Source: Scedosporium boydii
Lineage: Eukaryota; Ascomycota; Sordariomycetes; Microascales; Microascaceae
Length of the DNA stretch: 49,967 nucleotides
Reading direction: 5' to 3'
NCBI GenBank assembly: GCA_002221725.1
Contig: NJFT01000271.1
Location: forward strand, 1 to 49,967
Shown: positions 32,556 to 43,353 of the stretch, piece after piece
Layout of the letters: every line of letters starts with the position of its first letter
Position numbering within the stretch: the stretch's first letter is position 1
The notes under the pieces: generated by a model
Told to the model about the DNA's origin: nothing
Seen by the model: only the letters and a program-made list of their open reading frames with translations
Database searches by the model: none
Translations under genes and position numbers: made by a program

Positions 32556-33153
32556 TCAGATTGGGGTTCTGTTACAGCCGCGCCATTGCCACGCCTTTCC
32601 CTCGTTGAATTCGTCCAGCTTTTTACAGCTTTCCAAGCCAAACTCCGCCGCAATGGTCGAGCACTTGTCTCTCGGCTGGACGACGTAGTCCACGCAAGAG
32701 CCCTCTGAACGGGGGCCGGGGCCAGGCCTAGAGGTGCCCGGGTGTGCAGCAAACTCGCTGACCTTCGGATAAGGAAGAACAGAGCTCGGTTTGTGTCAGA
32801 TTATTGAATGTATGCAGCTCCGGTAGTGAAATCCCGCAGTGAGCTGCCAGCTTGTCGCAGTTCATGCCCTTCTCGACCACGGTTTCCTTGCAGCTTCCAT
32901 CCGGGTTTGATGCGATGACGGGCATGTCTCCGGCTGTGCAACATACTCTTTGGCCGATGCGGAGAGTTGTGCATAGGCTGTCCTTGGGGTTGAATTCGAT
33001 GAGCTCTTCCGCCGTAATCCCGCACCTCTCGGCGAGTTGGTAACAACCCTGCGCCGGCTCTATTTGGATGGTTCCACATTCGGCGCGTGGGATGAGCGGC
33101 GAGCCGCCCACGAGCTGTAAAAGACACAGGAATAAGGTCCCGTGGTGATGCAT
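32556..33153 (-). CDS. secreted LysM protein, frame broken before the third LysM
   Basis: From ATG 33153 the protein starts with a signal peptide (MHHHGTLFLCLLQLVGGSPL). It then has two cysteine-rich fungal LysM modules: CGTIQIEPAQGCYQLAERCG...FNPKDSLCTTLRIGQRVCC and CKETVVEKGMNCDKLAAHCG...SSLSEGQRVCC. The frame stops at 32728 just after CCTPGHL. In another frame the sequence continues at once with a proline/glycine spacer and a third LysM-like module (GSCVDYVVQPRDKCSTIAAE, then GLESCKKLDEFN) down to a stop at 32556, itself ending abnormally after WQWRGC. LysM modules bind chitin and fungal LysM proteins are often secreted effectors or accompany chitinases. The intact part alone would be about 141 residues. 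Domain call firm, functionality doubtful. Confidence 0.75.
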
Positions 33154-33984
33154 GACGTTGACCACTTGGGGCTAAGCGGGTAGGGCCCTTTAAAAACGTG
33201 GAAGTGCTGGTTGCAGGTGGAGAGATCGAAAGTAATGATTGAAAATTATTTTCGATCGTTCCAAGTCGCGGGCCACCGCCCATTTATACTATGTTCATCC
33301 CATTCAGAGTCTGCCTTGGGCGGCACCACAGGGAGAGATGCAGGAAAATCAATATATAGAGTGTGGTCCACAATTTAAAATGTTTCGATTTCGATGCCCT
33401 TCAGCGCAATCAGAAGCTGCGATGAACTTGCCAAGCCAAGCCCAAAACATGGGTGGCGAGACATGGCTAAACGGCAAAAGGAAGGGACGTACTCCAGGAG
33501 TCCAGGGCATAATATGAGTCACAGACCTTCTTTCCTTCATTTCGATGTGCTTGCTGTCGGGAGTCCAGCAAATGACTTAATTAATGGCCATGCCTCTGCT
33601 CACCTTGGTTGGCTCAAGTTCATAATTGCCATATAATTTTTAAAAACTGTTGTCCAGAACCCGTCAAACTTGCCTTTATCATAGTTTGCCTCTCGCCGCT
33701 CGCCACGGGCAGGCCAATCGAGGCCCGATGGATGACATTCGTGTAAGGTTTTACCACCTGGAGTTTGCTGCCCTTGAGGGCGAACTTGGAGTAAGGCGAT
33801 GAATAATACGCGCCCGTCAAGACAGGGGCACCGTTATCCTCGTGTCGACCTCTTGCGTCCAAGTCGCTAATGCTAGGTCCGTCATCTCTGCCATGGTTTG
33901 AGTGGTGATTCGAGTGGGTTTGGCCCTTCCACTGAAAGAGCGGCAACACCCCAAATAAGTCCCGACCAGAGGTCGGGATACCAC
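33154..33984. other. LysM upstream region, no supported gene
   Basis: A minus-strand open frame at 33620-33949 encodes a basic 109-residue peptide without recognisable features or a splice partner. A perfect inverted repeat CCCGACC-AGA-GGTCGGG lies at 33961-33977, seven bases before the tRNA gene. Confidence 0.35.
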
Positions 33985-34079
33985 GGTCGGTTAGCTCAGT
34001 TGGTTAGAGCGTGGTACTAATAAGCTATCCGGCTTATCGGTAAATGCCAAGGTCATGAGTTCGACCCTCATACTGACCA
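33985..34079 (+). tRNA. tRNA-Ile (anticodon AAU) with 21-nt intron
   Basis: The acceptor stem pairs GGTCGGT with ACTGACC and the discriminator is A. The D arm (GCTC/GAGC), anticodon stem (TGGTA/TGCCA), and T arm (ATGAG TTCGACC CTCAT) all fold. The anticodon loop is CUAAUA plus A; the anticodon AAT is at 34019-34021. A 21-base intron (34023-34043) sits one base 3' of the anticodon, the canonical eukaryotic position, leaving a 74-nt mature tRNA. A and B boxes (TTAGCTCAGTTGG, GGTTCGA-like GAGTTCGACCC) are present and a run of eight T at about 34091-34098 is a Pol III terminator. AAU is read as inosine-AU after editing. Confidence 0.93.
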
Positions 34080-34090
34080 TTTCAACCCAA

Positions 34091-34098
34091 TTTTTTTT
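34091..34098 (+). terminator. Pol III poly-T terminator of tRNA-Ile
   Basis: Run of T starting twelve bases after the tRNA 3' end, the standard RNA polymerase III stop signal. Confidence 0.75.
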
Positions 34099-34867
34099 CG
34101 ATATTCTTTTTTTGGTCTATTTTTCTTTCTTTACCTCTGAGAAGAACCTTCTCTTTTGTTACTTCCGCAGTATTTTGGGAGGCTCACCAAAGGCAAAAAA
34201 TCATTTTTTTAAGGGTAGCTTTGCATTCTTTTCGGCGCTTTTCCCCATATTTTCTATTGGTCTTGACTCTTGAGCAAGAAACCCGGGCCAGGCGAAAATA
34301 TCTTGTCACTCAGACATGGCCGTCTCATCCTGATAGAAACTGACGCGCAACATAGTTACCGTCAGATGCCGGCGATGTTAACTGATTAACATTGGAGGCG
34401 TGAGTCCGTCTGGCCAAGCCTCGGGGGCTTTGATACGAGATAATATGTGTTTTATATCCCACTCCTAATTCGAAGAGACGCGCTGAACCAGTGTCAGATC
34501 TTCGAACAGGTCTTCCGGGAGTGCGTTGTGCTACGCACGTGGGCAAGCGTACGAATTGGTGATTCCGTGGCTTCAATGGCTACTAAGAGATCTCTTTGCG
34601 TTAAATTTTACTGATATTCTAGTAAAGATCCTCCAATCTTTAAGACCTGGAAGTTCCTCCAGAGGAGTTATAGATGACGTGTAATATTGGTGTCGATTTG
34701 GCAGAAGCAGAAGGATATTTTGAGACCATGCTCTCGTCCTCCAGACTGTTTGAGCTCTAGGATACCTCTCAAAATAATATTTGCCGGTTATCTGCTCAAG
34801 ATTGGGGGCCGAAATCCCGTGGGATTAGGAATACTGACTTATACATCAATTGTTCGTGGAATATTGC
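34099..34867. other. intergenic region, no gene seen
   Basis: T-rich at first, then mixed sequence up to the 3' end of the PARG-like gene. Short open frames lack any family feature. Confidence 0.4.
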
Positions 34868-35944
34868 CTATTCCTCATAGGCTGCCCCTTCCGGAGTGTT
34901 CGTCCTTGAGGAACTAATATATTCTAAGAGCCGATCCCCGAAGGCTTCGCGAAAGGCCTCTGCCATCTTCGCGTCCTTGATCGCAAATACAACCTCAATA
35001 TTTCTCCAGGATTCACGTTTATTGGCCGTATCGCTACCGGTGTCTGCCGCAACCTTCCCTGCCTGATCAGTCTCGGAGCTTTTGACTCTGAGCAAGACCT
35101 TGCGCCAAGCCCTGGCAATCTCCCCAACTGGGTTGCCATAGGCACCGCACCCCCACGCCCCGAGCACGACTTGCCCAACGCGCTTATCCTTAACAATCTG
35201 CATGACCGCCATCATCTTCTTCACGGCTGCCTCGCAGTCACGATCCTCGGCATACTTTTGTTCCTGCCCGGAACCATCAACTTCGGGCAGACGGTGCATT
35301 GCCGCTGTTATCACATCGATGAAGAACCAATCTTTCTTGTCGTTGGGTTTGGCGGCCAGGTCATCATCAAGGCGAAACACCAGGACGTCCGGCGTGTAAA
35401 TGGCGCCGAATTCGGGGAGACGGTAGAACTCATCCTTTAAGGATGGATAGAGCGTTGTCCGGCGACAAAGGGACTCTTCTTGTGACGTCGCACCGGAAAG
35501 CACGCCGCCCCCAGGTCGCAGTGGAGAAGCCATATTGAGTACGGCGATGAGAGGCCGGCGGTGAGGCGGGACTTCAAGGTTTCGAGTGTGCAGATTTGAA
35601 GCAGCTTCAAGAGTGTCAGCGACAACTAATGTTGCAAGTGTTGCTGTTTTAGAGTCATGTGAAGGTTTGTCGGTCCTGCCTTCTAGTGCTCCGTCCGAAG
35701 TCGTCTCAGAGGCAGGCTTCAGTCGAGGCGGCGATGCTCTGGGGAGAGCCACGGCAGTATCAGCATGTTGCGGGAAGGTGGGCGCCGGATCAACGATAAG
35801 CTCGACTGCTGCGACACCTTCACGGGCGCGGGCATTGGCTCGAAGAATGGAGGGGATAGTGGTGTTGATAATTGCCTTCCCGAGTTTCCCACGAGCATTA
35901 CGATCACTCGTTGCCTTACGGACTGGACGTCTGCTTCCTCCCAT
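34868..35944 (-). CDS. microbial-type poly(ADP-ribose) glycohydrolase-like protein (PARG macrodomain)
   Basis: A single exon encodes 358 residues from MGGSRRPVRKATSDRNARGK; an in-frame ATG 66 bases upstream is an alternative. The C-terminal two thirds is a macrodomain of the microbial-type PARG family: LIAVLNMASPLRPGGGVLSG, then ATSQEESLCRRTTLYPSL carries the signature GGG-x7-QEE with the catalytic glutamate pair, followed by VVLGAWGCGAYGNP, the second ligand-binding loop. The N-terminal helix NTTIPSILRANARAREGV is the usual family lead-in. Such enzymes remove ADP-ribose polymers or related adducts. The spacer (RASPPRLKPASETTSDGA) is low-complexity. Frame intact. Confidence 0.88.
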   Translation of the reverse strand: MGGSRRPVRKATSDRNARGKLGKAIINTTIPSILRANARAREGVAAVELIVDPAPTFPQHADTAVALPRASPPRLKPASETTSDGALEGRTDKPSHDSKTATLATLVVADTLEAASNLHTRNLEVPPHRRPLIAVLNMASPLRPGGGVLSGATSQEESLCRRTTLYPSLKDEFYRLPEFGAIYTPDVLVFRLDDDLAAKPNDKKDWFFIDVITAAMHRLPEVDGSGQEQKYAEDRDCEAAVKKMMAVMQIVKDKRVGQVVLGAWGCGAYGNPVGEIARAWRKVLLRVKSSETDQAGKVAADTGSDTANKRESWRNIEVVFAIKDAKMAEAFREAFGDRLLEYISSSRTNTPEGAAYEE

Positions 35945-37250
35945 TGCCGATGTTGTAAGAGCTAGATGTCGATGTTGATGTTGAGGTGCGGGGTTGGCGC
36001 TGGCCTGCACTTATGGGAGATCAATTGATGGCGACCAGGAACCCTGATGGCGAGTGGGGTTCAATGAAAAGACCCAACAGCCTTCATAAGAGCCTCGTAT
36101 CTCTCCTGCCGTCAGCCTGTCCACCTCGCAGGTGAATCGCAAGTCTAGACATTCAAATAGTGCTGTCCTTATCTTGACCTTCATTATTATTAGCTTCGGA
36201 CTCTAATTTTACTCTGTAACCAGCGTGGCACACGGGCTTCTTGGTATCGGGGAACCATCAACCCTGGGAGGTAACTCTAACGATGACAACGACAAGGTAG
36301 AATCGCAAAAGGAAATTATTTCCTGGCCCCATGGTATAAGGCATGATAATCAAGGTGTATGGGGGAAGGCGGGGGGGGGGGCAGGCTAGGCGAGCAAGGT
36401 AGATCGTCCATTGTTCTCTACGAGAATGCCGAGGGAGGATTATCTCCAAGTTTACTTCGTAAAAGTGATATTTACCCCCGATGGAAATCAACACCAATGC
36501 TATGATCCCGGCAATTCGTGAATAGGCTTATCGGGTGCAAGATTTGAGACTCCACTCCCAAGTGCGGAATCGGCCGCCGATAGCTGTAAACACTAGTATT
36601 CCAAAGGCAGCAGGATGCCCTAGGACACTCTTTATGCGGAAGCAGTCACACGCAGGTATTCCCAAAATGGTACGGCACCAAAAGCGTTGTCCTCGAGGCG
36701 AGGAATCAGCAATAGGCCCCGGCACTCTCACAATGCAGTGAATATGTTTGCCAAGCCAAGTCAGAATCCATTTGCATTATACAAGGACACTTGGCGCATC
36801 GATTCCCCTCTCAATATTTCGAAGCGGGGGTTGAGATGGGACCAGCTTGTTCGATACTGCCGTGGGCAAGCAAGTGATGACGACGAACAAGTGGCAGACA
36901 TGACCTGTCGCCTGCACGTTTATGCTGTTGGTCCTTTTTTTGCATATTTCTTGTAACCGAATTGTCCACCCACGCGGAAGACAGCGAATATTGGCGTCCA
37001 GAAAGGCAGGTTGCTGCCCTGACGGCATGCATCGGACGATCCCGCGATGCAATGCAACCTCGTGAAGCCGTTGTGATTGGTCTGAACCACCATCCAAATG
37101 CTGTTGGTTGAGCTGTGCGTTCGAGACTTCAAGCCCGCATCTAATACTCCCAATCCAATGATTTATTCTACATAAGCGGCCCGATTTTCACCTGGGTTGC
37201 TTCTCTTCCCCGGCACTTTTGCCTTGCGAAAATCACACTTTTGTACAAAA
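35945..37250. other. intergenic region, no supported gene
   Basis: About 1.3 kb upstream of two divergent genes. A run of 11 G lies at 36371-36381. Open frames at 36535-36956 and 36777-37153 lie opposite each other and have no family features. Confidence 0.45.
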
Positions 37251-38841
37251 ATGGGTAGTGATACGTCTAACCACTCAAGCCCAAAGGCGGCGTCACCCGG
37301 TCGCCCCCCCGGCGCCCAGCCGAATATTCTACCTCCCGAGCACTTTGCACAGTTGGTAGCGGTCAGTAACTTGAATTCACCCATGAATAAAGAGCCTCCG
37401 CTTCTAACGAAACGATATGTGTAGGAGGGGGAAGATGGAGATGAAGTCGCCGAGGACCAGGCTAGCTCCACCGCCTCGTTGACCTCTAGCATCCTTGCCT
37501 ACCGCAAAATACAAGGGCGAACATATCACGGCGAGCGTGGCGATGCAAAGTATTGGTTTGTTGGAGCCGCCCGACAGGAAAGAATTGGTTTCGTGGCTAA
37601 CCTGACTGGACAGGGGTTCCATCGATGAGGCCCAGAATGAAGCATTAGACATTAAGTGAGTCGAGCGAGGCGGGACAACGGCATGAATCTTTTAACTCAC
37701 AAGTGTTAATAGCCACCACGTCATTACTCTGTTGTTGGAGCGCAAGCTTTACCTGGCACCAGTACCAAAAGACATCCAGGTATGCCACGCCGACCATGAT
37801 ACCCAATATGGTAACCAGGCCACATCTGATATATCCTTTTAGACCGCCGTCGACATTGGCACCGGAACGGGTAATCCCACCTCGGACGGAACTCTCCAGT
37901 AGTGGTATTAGGGTATTAGCTAACGAATTCATAGGCATCTGGGCAATGTATGATACCGCACGCTTAGACTCAAGGCCACTCTCCATATCATGTTTTAGAT
38001 GTGCTGATTATTATGCTGGTAGTGATTTTGCCGATGCGTTTCCAAATTGCCGCGTAACTGGAACTGACATTGCACCCATTCAGCCTAGTTGGGTCCCGCC
38101 TAACCTACAGTTGTATGGTACTGTCTTGATGATCTACAATCCTAAACCGCTCTCACCATGAGTGCTAACCAAACCCCTTCCCCTAGCCAAATCGACGACT
38201 GCACACAAGATTGGACGTTCCCGGATAACTCACTTGACTACATCCACATACGTTGGCTCGTGGGTAGCATTGCGGACTGGACCTTTCTCTTCAAGCAAGC
38301 TTATAGATGCCTGAAACCCGGCGGTTACCTGGAGAGCCATGAGCCATCGTCTGGATTCGAAAGCGACGACGGTACTGTTACGGAGAGCAGCGCCCTCGCC
38401 CAGTGGGGAAGATTCTTCGTCAGAGGGGGAGAAAAGATTGGCCGGCCATTCACGGTGTTTGATGACGATAGCCAGGAGAAAGGGATGGAAGAGGCGGGGT
38501 TTGCCAACATTCAGAAGAAAGATTTCAAAGTAAGCGAGCCCATCTTCCCACTATACCTTCACTAGTAAAATGGCTCGTTAGTTCGTAACTGACAGCCGGT
38601 GCAGAATCCAGTTGGTTCATGGCCCAAGGACAAAAATTTGAAGGAGATTGGTGTGTTTGCACAGGCGGCGTTTGAACAGGACCCCGAAGGATCAGTTCTC
38701 TTTATGGCAGGGCAACTGGGCTGGACTAGAGAGGAAGTTGCCGTGTTTCTTGTCCAGCTTCGACGGGAGTTTCGAGATCCCGATATTCATCCTTACTTCA
38801 GACAAAGGGTCGTATGGGGTCAAAAGCCAACCATCGAGTGA
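37251..38841 (+). CDS. LaeA-like SAM-dependent methyltransferase with one frameshift
   Basis: Nine exons can be laid out (37251-37361, 37425-37556, 37614-37655, 37713-37779, 37843-37870, 37935-37947, 38023-38109, 38187-38529, 38605-38841), encoding about 352 residues if one surplus base near 37,500 is ignored. All junctions keep phase and several introns have CTAAC branch sites. Features: N-terminal ASSTASLTSSILA then YRKIQGRTYH, motif I TAVDIGTGTGIWAIDFADAF, VTGTDIAPIQPSWVPPNL, then DDCTQDWTF, WLVGSIADWTFLFKQAYRCL, KPGGYLESHE and a WTREEV helix ending in RQRVVWGQKP. This is the fungal LaeA-like methyltransferase family. The surplus T at 37500/37501 between ILA and YRK breaks the frame, so it is a recent pseudogene or carries a sequence error. 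Target unknown. Confidence 0.8.
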
Positions 38842-40039
38842 GTGGGAAGCCAAGAGGATATTGTCTATATGAGGCTGGTGGAACTGGTATCCCGAGCTCC
38901 ATTAAGTTGGTGGGAAGGCATCAAAGGGAGGCTGGTCCGTCTGAAATGGATGTCTCACTCCAGAAGAATGGGCCAGTGTATGTAGATACCTGAGAACCGT
39001 CCCTCGATCTTGTCAAAATCGTTGATTAGTTATTTGGGTCAAAATATTAGTCAAAATGGATGTAAAGAATACACCGCCCAAACTAATAGCACCGGGAAGC
39101 CGCGATGACCGAGGAGAATGGCGATCTTTTCGCTTCATTGGTTTCTAGATGGTTAACTCAGCGGTGCAATGTCAATCAATACGACCAAGATATCATTGCA
39201 AACCGGCAAATGCCATACAAACCGAGTTGAGTGAATGGTCCAGAGGATATTAGATCCGTCGAGATAGGCGCGAAGCGGTAATGGAGCCTATCGGTGATCC
39301 CAAGATATTCATTTTGCTGCTAAGGACAACAGGCCATGGGAGCTGAGGAGTCAGGACTATGGATCAACTGGCTATTTCGAGACGAAGCCAAAATCCCAGT
39401 TGAAGAGAGGCAGAGAATGACAGACGTTTTACTTTCTGCCTTGGAACAGTCGTCCGCTCCAAAGATAGAGACCTCTACCACTTACCCAAATTTAGGTTTC
39501 TAGTCTAATTGCAGTCCTCTACTAGGGTGTTCTAGTATTTTCGGGCGGTCTCGCCGTGCCCAGATCATGGACATGGTGAGCAGGTGCCGAATTTCGTGTC
39601 GAAAGTTGAAATCGGCGGTGCCCGTTCAGAATTCAAGCTAGGCTGTTCTTGGTTGTCGTGTTGAAATGGTTTCATTATTCATTATGAATCATACCTCATC
39701 ATCAGTGAGTTGACGGCTACCTTATTGGTAGAACTTTCTTTTTTTGTGGCAATGCAGTGGCTGCCGCTTTCTCTTTGACCCGAAAAGGCTTAGATAAATT
39801 TGAGACTCAGGAGACACGCCACTTTGACACCCCATGATCTTTCAGGAACGGGAAACAGTAGAACCGGCGTCATCCAATTTCACGAGGTCCTACGATATAT
39901 CCGTGTATAAAAACGATCGCAACTCAACTCCATCTATACCATCCAATTCGTTATTAAAACATAACATCAACGCCCAGAAAACCACAGAACTTGAGATCTT
40001 CACTCAATCAACAACAGCGACCGCCTCCAACTCACCTTG
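38842..40039. other. intergenic region, no gene seen
   Basis: About 1.2 kb between the methyltransferase and the zinc-finger gene. I find no coding exon, RNA gene or clear repeat. The last 200 bases are A/C-rich and look like a fungal 5' leader. Confidence 0.45.
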
Positions 40040-41035
40040 ATGGTACTAACAACAACAGCCACTACTTCAACCACAATTGCGACACCATCCACTTCACGAA
40101 TGAGCCGATCATTGAGCCCAGAAACCAACCCTACACCCACGTCTTCCAAAGAGTCAATCGGCTCTCCCGACGCGACCATGCAAGAATTCGTGCCGGGGCA
40201 ATGCTTATTTTGCCCCAACACCTCACCAAACTTCGCCGACAGCGTGACACACATGGAACGGTCACACGGCCTCTTTGTTCCATATCAGGATCATCTACTA
40301 GTCGACTTGGAGACTCTGTTCAAATACCTACATCTCATTATCTTTGGATACAGAGAATGTATACAATGTGGAATGGAGAGGGCAACTGTACAAGCTGTAC
40401 AGCAGCATATGACTGGCAAGGGTCACTGCACATTTGATCCATCGCAAGAAGATTCAGAGTTTTACGAATTTTATGACTTCTACGGGCCGGAAGATGATGC
40501 AGAGAGCAATATTGAGGGCGGTGGTGACGAGAGGATTCGGGAGGAGACAGCGACAAGATCCAGCGGAAAGCCATTGCAGGTCGACGAAGACTCGATTCGT
40601 TTACCGTCAGGCAAAATTATCTCGAAGCGGTCATCGACATTAGCGGGACCTTCAATATCTTTCGCTCAGATACGTCGTCGAGCTCGGACCTCAACACCAC
40701 AAATAAGATACTCTGCAGCAGAACCCGGCGACCAGGAGGTGCCCACCGAAGAAGAGCCCGACTCGGATGTACGCGACACACGTTTAATATCGAGGAGGGA
40801 GAAGCGGGAGAGGGCAATCGCCACATATCAGTTGACAAATATGAGCGCCAACGACCGAAACAGCCTGGTTCACTTACCCGCATCTCAACAGCGCTCATTG
40901 CTGGTAACGCAACGGCGACATGGGGAAAAGGTGCAACTGGAGGAAAGACGGAGGCAGGGCAAGATTGATCGGAAGGGGAACAAGAATTTGTATGCATATT
41001 GGGCCACTGAAACGCCCGTCTACCAGTGCGGCTAA
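40040..41035 (+). CDS. Rei1-like C2H2 zinc-finger protein (short form)
   Basis: One exon encodes 331 residues. After a Ser/Thr-rich N-terminus come two C2H2 fingers of the Rei1/ZNF622 type: CLFCPNTSPNFADSVTHMER with the SHGLFVP that follows, then LLVDLETLFKYLHLIIFGY and CIQCGMERATVQAVQQHMTG-KGHC. The LVDLE-LKYL spacer and the HM-x-KGHC ending are diagnostic. An acidic stretch follows (DSEFYEFYDFYGPEDDAESN), then LRLPSGKIISKRS-like RLPSGKIISKR and a basic C-terminus (RRQGKIDRKGNKN). Rei1/Reh1 act in late cytoplasmic 60S ribosome maturation. The canonical protein has an additional N-terminal finger and is longer, so this is probably a divergent paralogue rather than Rei1 itself. Confidence 0.8.
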   Translation: MVLTTTATTSTTIATPSTSRMSRSLSPETNPTPTSSKESIGSPDATMQEFVPGQCLFCPNTSPNFADSVTHMERSHGLFVPYQDHLLVDLETLFKYLHLIIFGYRECIQCGMERATVQAVQQHMTGKGHCTFDPSQEDSEFYEFYDFYGPEDDAESNIEGGGDERIREETATRSSGKPLQVDEDSIRLPSGKIISKRSSTLAGPSISFAQIRRRARTSTPQIRYSAAEPGDQEVPTEEEPDSDVRDTRLISRREKRERAIATYQLTNMSANDRNSLVHLPASQQRSLLVTQRRHGEKVQLEERRRQGKIDRKGNKNLYAYWATETPVYQCG

Positions 41036-41323
41036 ATACATCGAATTGATGCTCCCGATCCATTTGACATCAAATTATGAGTTCTCATGATGACAATAAA
41101 CTCGCACGCTTGAATAGAATTGCCCTGCTTGCTCACGTCCGCAAGTCTGCTCAGTTTGCCTGATTACCCAAATTGATGCCTAATATGTTAGGTTCTAGAA
41201 GCTGTGACGTTACACCCTGCGACCGCCGGGAACCGTAAGATATAGGCAACCATCGATCCTGGGGACGGCGATCATCATTGCTGCCTCTTCCTCAAATTTA
41301 TATTCACGACTGACAACACCAAA

Positions 41324-42856
41324 ATGAACATCGCCCACCTCCCCATCGAGGTCATACAGAAAATCGCCGGCCTCTGCCCGCTTGGCGACATCCTATCCCT
41401 CAGCGCCACATGTCGAACTCTGCGCAACAGCTGCCATGATACCTTTGTGTTCCAGGAATCTTTCCTGCATCATGTAATCGTGCCCAAACCCCCATAGACA
41501 CCCCGTAGCATACTAAAATCTACTTTCGTCTAGATAAGCGAACCCACCTCTCCCCAGGTCACGAGTAAGCTCGCTCTCCGCGATTTGATACACAACTCAC
41601 TCGCTGCAAACGAAAGCTCGGAGCGAGTCCTCATCTGGGCTCGGCTCGCAGCCGCGGCATCGCGAATGCCTCTGCTCGTTGATGAATTGGACCGATTGCT
41701 CGAGCCTTATGAATCTGTCCCCTGGGAATCAGCGCTGCCCTGGCCCCAACAATTAGTCGAGCCTGTTGTCACTATTGCCAGCACGATCAACACTTTGGCT
41801 GTCCTTGGTTGTAAGATGCCCCAAAAGCCTCCCACTCCCCCCTGCCACGACCAGCCGACTCAACAACTTCTCACTTGAAACCTAGACCCAACAATCAGCG
41901 ACTTCACCGTAACTGCTGCTCTGGCAGGCTTCTTGACACATCTTCTCAACCAGGATTTCTGGGAGCGCGACGAGCCCTTAAACCCACTTCAGGCGGCCCA
42001 GCTCTCCTTCTGCTTCGCTACTGGTGCCATTGGCAACCGCGTGTTGAATAACATGAAAATACTCTCAACACGCACGGCTATATTTATGACCCTAGGCCAC
42101 GATAAGTGTTTCCTATCTAGCCAAACCACCGGCTTCCTCGCCGCCGCCTGCATGCCCTGGTTGTTGGGTTCCGACCCGGCGGTCCACCACAGGGGCGACC
42201 TCCCTTATCTCCCGGCACTCCCGCTACTGAGTGCTAATAGTCAAGGAAATCCGGGAAATTTCGGCCCGATCCCGCTCCCGGACGGAGCGCAATCTGCATC
42301 TTCGGATAACAGGGACCCATCTGTCCAGGAGGCGAGTAATATGACGCCATTGGTTTCTTCGATGTGTTCATTCACTCTCGCCCCTTCATGGCAATCATGG
42401 TTACGCGCTACTGTAGATGTCCTCATCGATGGCATTGGACAGGGCGAGTGGATTGGTTACTACACAAACGCCGTTAACAACGACAGGGAAGTGGACGCGC
42501 CTCTGAGAAATATTCACTTCAGCACCCTGCCAGATCCGGACGACGGAAGCAGACTACTCCTCACGGCCAATGATTGTGTAGACGGTATCGGGAGTTTCCG
42601 GTTAAAGGGGGATTTGTCCCGTGAAACCGGTCGCGTGCGGCTGACGAAGGAATATTATATCGGCCACTCTTGGTACAACCAGGGATGGCTGACTCCCCTA
42701 GGCATCGCAGGATACTGGGGCTCTGGGCTTGATCGTGCTGCCTATGGATTTATCTGGATGTACAAGAAAGAGTGGGTACAAAGGCCAACGCCAAAGAACG
42801 CTCGACAGGTGTTTGATGGCATATCAATTACCGAGAACGACCACGACAATGCGTAG
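41324..42856 (+). CDS. F-box protein
   Basis: Three exons (41324-41473, 41558-41810, 41886-42856) in phase encode 457 residues. The N-terminus MNIAHLPIEVIQKIAGLCPL then GDILSLSATCRTLRN is a clear F-box (LP-x-E-V-x2-I; L-S-L-S-x-T-C-R), the module that binds Skp1 in SCF ubiquitin ligases. The remaining 400 residues contain no WD40 or leucine-rich repeats and look like the variable substrate-side region of fungal F-box proteins, with a conserved-looking tail (GIAGYWGSGLDRAAYGFIWM). Substrate unknown. Frame intact. Confidence 0.8.
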
Positions 42857-43353
42857 GTCTTAGGACGGGGATCTTAATTTAATTCGTCTTTCGGCCTTTT
42901 ATTTACTCTTGCCACTATCAAATAGCCCATAGCCGAGAGATTCAGGTTGCCGTGATCATCAAGTCAATAGATCAGCGATGAAACTGAGTTTAGAGGGCGG
43001 AACCCTCCATTCCCTAGATTTCGGGGCCCCTTCTTGGGGTCATTGCTATTTCTGAACATTACGACCACCGAAGACACAAGGTAGCGGAGGCTGAGCTCCT
43101 GAGCTCGAAGCTATTTTGGGGAGCTAAGTTCCCCATTTCTGCGTATGCATCACATCCTTTCGAGCTTCAGTCCCGCATTGCACAATGGTCTGCTAGATTG
43201 ACTCTAGAATCCTAATTGATTGCCCACATACGACGTGTCACCTGCCAACTGCCGAAATAAACTAGTCCGGCTCTTTCATGACTGCCTCAAAATCATCGAC
43301 AGCGCAAGCAGCCTCTCTGAAGCACACCCCCAAAACTGCTCTGTCGAAGCCCA
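42857..43353. other. convergent intergenic region, no gene seen
   Basis: Lies between the 3' ends of the F-box gene (+) and the membrane protein (-). Nothing recognised. Confidence 0.4.

Noticed and set aside
33620..33949. Minus-strand 109-codon frame before the tRNA
   Set aside because: No family features, no splice partner and a weak start context; kept only as a note.
36535..37153. Overlapping open frames on both strands in the PARG/methyltransferase intergenic region
   Set aside because: They are mutual shadows without domains or convincing composition.
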